Shown here in pieces: positions 57,360 to 64,000 of a stretch of 64,000 nucleotides of DNA (its first letter is position 1; each line of letters starts with the position of its first letter). The notes under the pieces were generated by a model. The model made no database searches. It saw only the letters and a program-made list of their open reading frames with translations, and had not been told where the DNA came from. The DNA is from Marchantia polymorpha subsp. ruderalis (Eukaryota > Streptophyta > Marchantiopsida > Marchantiales > Marchantiaceae). Made by a program: the position numbers and the translations under genes. Location: assembly GCA_037833965.1 (NCBI GenBank), contig AP031352.1, forward strand, positions 27,592,501 to 27,656,500. Reading direction: 5' to 3'.

Positions 57360-60300
57360 CATATTCTATCCTAATCCATATAATTATATCATCCAGAGAA
57401 AATCTTGTGAGTTTTATTTTGAGCTGAAGACTGAGTAAAAGGCCGGAGCACTTAACTTTAATGGATCGATTTTATTCGATCAATACTGGATGTTTGGATA
57501 AATGTTGTGGAAAACTTGGCAATTCTTAAACGTAATTCATAACATCATTCGCAAATTGATACCTAGTTCATAGCAGTAAAAAAAGGAAACTGAATATTGG
57601 ATTAATATGAATATTTTGATGACGTAAGGTTATGAAGTACACTCAAAAATGTAAAATTCAAGCATTACAGTTCTAATGATTTTTATTGAATTTAAAAGAT
57701 GATATCATTGAATAGAAACTTTCAAACCGATAGAGTTTTAATTTCATTCGAAAATTACTATTGATAAATACATATTAGCATGGAGAAAAACTATCCAGTG
57801 CAAGCAAATACATACATAATTATCCGGTGAAATAGTAAACTATTTCATGTGATATTCAATGGCAGTATGTGAGATATTGGATATGAATATGGTCTTTGGA
57901 ATATTCTTCAGCAATCATGCAAGTTTTGATTCATTATAGTTGATAGAATGACATATCTTTCTGTCAACAGAGAATAGTTTGTCAAAAGCGTTAAAATCCA
58001 ATTTCTCTGTAATCGAGTCGGTATAATCATCAAGAGTTACTAGTAGCGGTTTATATGTAGTTGTGTTAAGAATATTATGTATGTATGGTAGAAGTGGGAA
58101 TATTCAGCAACAATGTTAGACTAAATTGACATCAACAAAAGTTGTTTTATGGATTTTAGCTCCAAACTCTACAACTATATATCAAAACTATATTATACTA
58201 GTATTCATTGAATCATATATCATAAAGTTTGCATTGGATGTAGTTTGGTGATAATAGAATTTGTATGTGTTCATATTAGTTGTAACTCGTTTGATAACAA
58301 GACACAATCTCAAGTCTCCAACAAAACAATATAATTATCATGCAGATTTGAGAGCTGAATTGAGCATATAAACTATGCTTAGACACCGTGACATTATGAA
58401 AGAAACAAATAAAAAACAATGAAGTCTTAAAATTTGAAATTTTTAGACAAATTTGAAAACATCTTAAGTTGATTATTATCATATCACATTAATAACCTTG
58501 CTCTTAAACCAAATGAATGTCTATGAAAAATTTTGTTGTTTAAGTTTCTTGGATGAAATTTATTTAACAAGCTAAACATCTTTTCAAAAATTATGAACTT
58601 GAAGATAAAAAATTATGGTCTGAAGATTTCAAATCGCATATGTTTATTTGATGATTTTGTTATTAATTTCAGGAAAATTTAGATAAATAAATAATCCATT
58701 TTTTTGAGTTTTTTACACTCACTTTTTTTTTATGTTGACTGTATTTTTTTGTGCTAGAAAAAAAATTATATACAATGAAGTTATAATTTCTTTGTTGTAC
58801 ATAATTTAAAATGAAATAAAATATGTCTATGTCAATTTTTTCTAATCTTAATCTAATATTGATTTGTGAAAGATCATATTTTTGGAAAAAAAGTTACTCA
58901 GATCTAAAAAACATGAATAAACTGAATAAATTTCAAGACATGAAGATAATAATATTTTAAAATAATGTCAAGACTTAGCACTTTAAGAATGATTCTTGCG
59001 TAAACATCTATCAAATTTTTTTTATTATTGAGATTCAAATTTTTGATGATAACAAGTATTTTTTTTAAATCTGAAATATAAAATCACATCTATCTCTTAT
59101 ATAATTAAAATTTTTTTTTGATGTTCTATGATTTTTTGAAATTTGTTTAAACTTTATCACATATATTACATTGAAATTTTTATTATATATTTTTTATGAC
59201 AAAAAATATAAATTATTATGAATATGATCAATCTGGTGCAAACCCCATAAACTTATGAAACATTAAAGATTTATGCAAGAGAATTTCATTTGTGACGCGT
59301 CTTGTTTATATTTTGAATTCTTTCTCCATTTTGAGTAGATTTATTAAGAGATGACTACAATCTCATATGGATTGAACTCAATTGTTTGTTTCACTTACTA
59401 GATGCAGCAATCATATTTTTTTCACTTTAATGCGTAAAAATCAAATTCCACAAAAGTATTACTGGCAAATGCGACATACAAATGTAACATTAGGAATTAA
59501 TATAGTAGCTCATTCAAATATGAACCATGATTAGAAAGATTAGAAATAGCTAGAATGATTCTATTTGTCTTTATTTAGAATATATAAACAAGTACAAAGA
59601 GATAAGATTTCAACCCATCATGCATTTAGCTCATAATGGTTGATGACATGGCAAACATCGTTAACAAACACATGTTGTTTTCAACTAACATATTCAATTC
59701 TTACCTAACAACTACACACATTGTTCACGTGTTGTTGTTAACTAACATATTTATTCTTTACATCTCAAACACATGGATCGTTGACGTGATGATTATTAAC
59801 AATTCACTATATTTTCATCTTGAGTATAGTATATTTTAATATTAATAAACCAAAGATGGTTTAAAATCCGCCTTTGTTTAAAACGTTGCGTACTTGTTGT
59901 CACTTCATTCAAAATTTAAAACTATCAAAGATGCATTAGCTAGATTTCGTAATTCATTTCCAAGTTGATTCATATTATAAATCTTTTTTCAATTGAATCA
60001 AAACTCAATTTTTGGGATATTTATGACCTCAAATACTTTTCTTGAATGTATTTTCTAACTCAAATATTTCCTGATGAATTATCAAGATTGATAAAGGAAG
60101 TATCGCTGGTTAGTTTGTGAATTATTTTGATCGTGATACATGTTTTTACAATCGTGACATATGAATTACAAGATATATTTTTATATATGACAAAATTTCA
60201 ACTTGAATGACATTTCACCAAAGAAACAATGAATTTAGTATTCAACTTTGATGCTTTTATAAGAGATAAATTTGTTGTTAATAATCAAACATGATCCCCT

Positions 60301-62585
60301 AGCATAAGAAGCTCAAAATCCACAGTAGACTGAAATCGCGGGAGACATCCAGCCTGTCGACTCAAATTTTTTTTTCAGATATAATCATATAATATATATG
60401 ATTATATTTTATATAAAATTTTTGAAAGTGAAATAACCAAAAAATAGTAGACTTAGTTTAATTAGACACCCGACTACTTTCATCTCGTCCCAAACCAATT
60501 GGAAGTATTCTGACCACGTCCGGATCTTGTTGGAATTTCCGCAGTCATTCAATCAGAAGTAGGAGTAAGTAGGATTATCTAGATAACTAATAACGATTAA
60601 CAATGAGGTTCATTTGCATCAGCTACCAATATGGAAGTAAGGTAGCGGTTGTAGTACTATTAGTAGCCGGATTTATAGGATCTGGATTTTTAGTGATATG
60701 TGATTCAAATTTTTATGATAAAGTTGACACCTTGGCTACGGAAAGTTCTTGTAAGGTTAGTTAGATCACTAATACTTAAACCAAAAGTTTTTTTAAATCA
60801 AGGGCATTGTCTTGTATTTTTTTAGTTCTTGAAATCAAGAATACATTTTTGAAACACTCTAAGTAGATGCGAAAGAGAAACAAGCTTCATTATGGTTCCA
60901 ATCGTGTATTGTTGTTACTAGTAGAATTTTCCTAAGACATATGGAAAGAATAACAATTTAGATAAAATATTGATAGTTGGACCAAAGTGTTGTTGTAGTC
61001 GATTCTCCATAATATTCTACGTTTCTGAATAGTTTTCCGGATGCATGGATCAGGCTATCTGAACTACTTATCAATCTATCGGTTGTCAGATTATGAAATA
61101 ATTGATATCTGGACGGATCGGATTGTTAGAGTGACAATCTACACAATTGAAAAACTAGTGAGAGATCCGGATTATTGGAAGTCAGATGTTATATGATAGC
61201 TTATTGTCTAAAAGAAAAAAACTATAGATCTTCGTGAAAACAAAACCAGATTGGTTTACTTTGGAAGGTATTCAATGAAAATTTGAATACTTTTTGGAGA
61301 AATACTAATATCATGCCGTAATGCAAATTCTAACAAAGTTTTTGATAATTCACAATTAATTTTATAGCTAGGAAAAATTTCCATCAATCACATCAAAATT
61401 TTCTAATTACAGTTTTGTGGCAATGTTTTTTTTTCTAGACAATCTAATCCAAACACTACATTAAGTTAAAAAACTGCATTTTTTTTGTTAACTATGATAC
61501 AACAAGAATCTTAAAATTTTATCAATAAACTTGAATAACATATATTTGATTGTTGATGAAATTGAATATAATTTATGAAATATCAACACCTGATTCATAT
61601 GAATGATGTCACAACATTACATGATTACTTAAAAATATTGTACTAAATTCAATAAGAAACAATTCACATGAAAAAAATATTTGACTCTGAAAAAAAATCA
61701 TGAAAAATGATCTTTGTGTCATTGAATGACGTTCAATGAAGTCTCTTAGGCTCTGGATGTCTGTCTATGCCGTTACGATACAGGCTCCTTTGGGCATTCC
61801 GGGTGATATTTTATACGGGTCAGAAGACCATTTAACCTTATATTCTGGGGTGAAATAGTAATGCTTGTGCTACTCCACATAAAGAATTATAAAAACACAA
61901 CATAAAACTATCTCACTGAAAGACCATGATCACTATCTCAGCACAATTGTGCTCTCTTGTTTACAAGCTGCTTTGTGAGAAATGTAGCTTATAAACCTTA
62001 TCGGCTTTGAAGTGTTTGAAAAAGACTTGACTTTGTCTTGAGTAAATTGACTCGGATTGACTGACGACAACCATCTCAGAAAGAACCGCGGGAAGAAGAA
62101 TCAAGTAGTGGAAGGATGAAATGCAGATTATAAAAACACAAAAGGCAAGACCTTTATCTAGGCCTTTACATGTATAGGCGTGAACGTTGTCTAGACCTAC
62201 TCCTTCAAAATGAAAATTCACAACTCTACCTCAGCTCCAGGTGATCTAAAAGACGGTATGTAAGTGCTTACTGTCTGCCTTGAAAACCTACTGGAAAACT
62301 ACAGCTGAGTGGAAGAAATTTCCACACCTCACGGCTGATAACTATAGTCAGCTGCTTGAATATAGCCTTCTTGTCCAAGAGCTTAGCTGAGACCCAAACC
62401 CTCTGCCCATTCCTAGATCTTCGTGACACTGAATTGAGGCCGTCTATGTGTTTTAGTACATGAACACATCTTTCAAGTATTACTGTGAATCAGCGAGACA
62501 AATTTTTTTTTTATATGGAATAGTAGAGTATGAGTGATATTTTTACATGTGGTGATATAGACAATCTTTGAAAACTTCGGATTAA
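57360..62585. other. Very AT-rich island, no gene recognised
   Basis: Dominated by A/T homopolymers, with no ORF carrying a motif. It contains copy C of the dispersed repeat (59630-59860) and a small AT palindrome near 60378-60405. Part is likely decayed retrotransposon. Confidence 0.5.
59630..59860 (+). repeat. Dispersed repeat family, copy C
   Basis: Shares with copies A and B the blocks TTGATGACATG, CTAACATATTCAATTCTTA, GTTAACTAACATATTTATTC, CAAACACATGG and GTTGACGTGA, and ends near CATCTTGAGTATAGTATA as copy A does. No copia coding sequence is recognisable next to it, so it may be a solo LTR. Confidence 0.6.
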
Positions 62586-62588
62586 CAC

Positions 62589-64000
62589 CTAGGTGAACTT
62601 GCTGAATAATGTATCTTTTACGACTTTTGGCCTGATCTTCGGTCGTGGTAATGGTGACCTTGGATCTATACCACATTTTTTCAGTAAACGACCTCTGACA
62701 CCCAGTCTGGGCGATTTTACAGATCTCTTTGCTGCCCCCGTACTCTGCGTTATACAACAGAAGACATGATCAGAACTTCTGTGAATATACATTTCATGAA
62801 ACTTCTCTCTTAAGTTACTGTTTGTATTGTACAACTCTGGTCGTAATTTTTAAGGCTATCAATCATTTGAAGCGACCATTCTGCAATGTCTCTTCGTCAA
62901 CAGAATAATTAAGCTTCTGAAACTTCCTAATGTCTTTGATGAAGTTTCATCAAGTGTCATAGTTTGTGAAAAGTAAACCTTCTTGGCTTTAGTTCGACTT
63001 GCGGGTGGAGAGTCATCCACACTGAAGTCTTGATCGTCCTCATCATCATCATCAATATTATCAGCTTCCTCCGGAGGATCGAATTCCTCCTCATTATCAT
63101 CAAAAATCTTCGTGAAATGATCTGCCTGAAGAATTAACATATCCTCTTTTGTGAGGGGCACCACCAGTTGATGATTTAAATTGAAACTTGAGAAGTCAGG
63201 TTTGCTTTGGGAGAAAACGTTCATACTACAGAAAATTTAGCTAAGACAATGTCAATAATACCATGCTAGAAATATTTCAAGATTCAAAACAAACCTTATG
63301 TTACTGAAACTGATATAACCATGCACGTGAGGGTATTGATCTGTTATGTGATGCATACAATACTAACATACAATTTAGAAACAGTGTGATAGAATGATCC
63401 AAAGAAGATTATATCCATGATACATATACGCGATGTTTTATATATGTATATGTCTTGTGAAGTCCAAGAAGAAAAAGGTTTGAAGTCAAGCCTACCATTT
63501 TCACTTGTGGAACGTTTAGTTTCAAAGTTGACGGTGACTGTAACTGTTACATATCGACAAATAAGTATTTATTTTCGGTTATGTGCGAATCTCGTAATCG
63601 ATCCAAAGAGAAATTTCGGACAAATTCACTGAACACGATACTGCAGAGCGAAATGAAATGACATGCATTTTTTCTTTGTAAGAAGCAAACCTCAATTAGA
63701 GTTGATGCAGGATCTCGACAATCTGCTGATAACGAAGACGGATACTCCTCCTGTGAAAACTGCATAGGAAGCATAAAAGATATAACACGAAATTTCTTTT
63801 TGGAGAAAGAAGTTGTCACAAATCAGTGGCTCAAAAATTGATTTCAAAAATCCAGAGTACGTACCAAAGTATTCCGAGATAGCTCTTCTACTATTAGACT
63901 TCCAGACTGAGAAATTTCCTTGGGAACCTCCTCACCTTCTTTCATCTGAAGGTGAAGAAGAGTTATTACACTAAGACATTCTGGCCTTCAGATTTTAAAC
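62589..64000 (-). CDS. 3' end of an unidentified multi-exon gene with acidic and basic regions
   Basis: Likely exons on the minus strand: 63945-63865 (MKEGEEVPKE, then SLIVEELSRNTL), 63759-63691 (FSQEEYPSSLSADC, then DPASTLIE), about 63225-62979, and a terminal exon 62744-62589 ending in TAG. The first two junctions (phase 0) and the last one (AAG|GTTTAC to GCAG|AGTACG, phase 0) agree. The third exon needs a phase-2 entry, so one small exon or another site between 63690 and 63225 is missing from my model. The third exon is very acidic (EEEFDPPEEADNIDDDDEDD) and the last strongly basic and Pro-rich (SPLPRPKIRPKV), suggesting a nuclear or chromatin protein. I do not recognise the family. The 5' part may lie beyond the window. 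Confidence 0.45.

Overview
This is nuclear DNA of a land plant. The evidence is a set of genes broken by canonical GT-AG introns that encode plant-type proteins: a C2-domain phospholipase D, a SOBER1/TIPSY1-like acyl-protein thioesterase, an endosulfine with the plant FDSADW motif and a LURP-one-related (Tubby-like) protein. Relics of Ty1/copia, pogo/Tigger and hAT transposons and of a receptor-like kinase fit this. Widely spaced genes, AT-rich repeat islands and a GC-richer gene island would suit a seed-free plant such as a bryophyte, but nothing here fixes the lineage. There are no bacterial operons, CRISPR arrays, rRNA genes or convincing tRNA genes.

Layout: 1-24.2 kb is gene-poor. It holds a complete 413-bp hAT-type MITE (2578-2990, 8-bp target duplication), several small perfect or near-perfect inverted repeats, a minus-strand Ty1/copia RT-RNase H relic (about 16.33-17.33 kb), two unidentified ORFs near 20 kb and a three-copy tandem repeat of about 220 bp (21.16-21.81 kb). 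At 24261-26184 lies a full-length but dead pogo/Tigger-like DNA transposon with matching terminal repeats and TA target duplication. 26.2-34.2 kb is mostly empty except for a small foldback element and a 43-bp palindrome.

34.2-47 kb is the gene island: an intronless LURP-one-related gene (minus), a small unidentified ORF (plus, 36939), the endosulfine gene (plus, 38401-38799) behind a long repeat-rich leader, and a complete seven-exon phospholipase D gene (minus, 46244-41921; 803 residues by my splice model). 47-54.7 kb is a repeat island with a receptor-kinase pseudogene (about 49.5-49.9 kb) and a plus-strand copia integrase-region relic (about 51.4-52.4 kb). A complete six-exon thioesterase gene (minus, 57143-54731; 217 residues) follows, then a very AT-rich stretch. 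At the right edge are the last exons of an unidentified nuclear-looking acidic/basic protein (minus, 63945-62589).

The genes do not form a pathway. Phospholipase D and the thioesterase both act on lipids or lipidated proteins and endosulfine is a PP2A-B55 inhibitor, but their proximity has no obvious functional meaning. I found no clear new biological system. The most useful leads are the unidentified right-edge gene, the short ORF upstream of endosulfine, the decay pattern of the pogo element, and a dispersed repeat that may be the LTR of the copia family.
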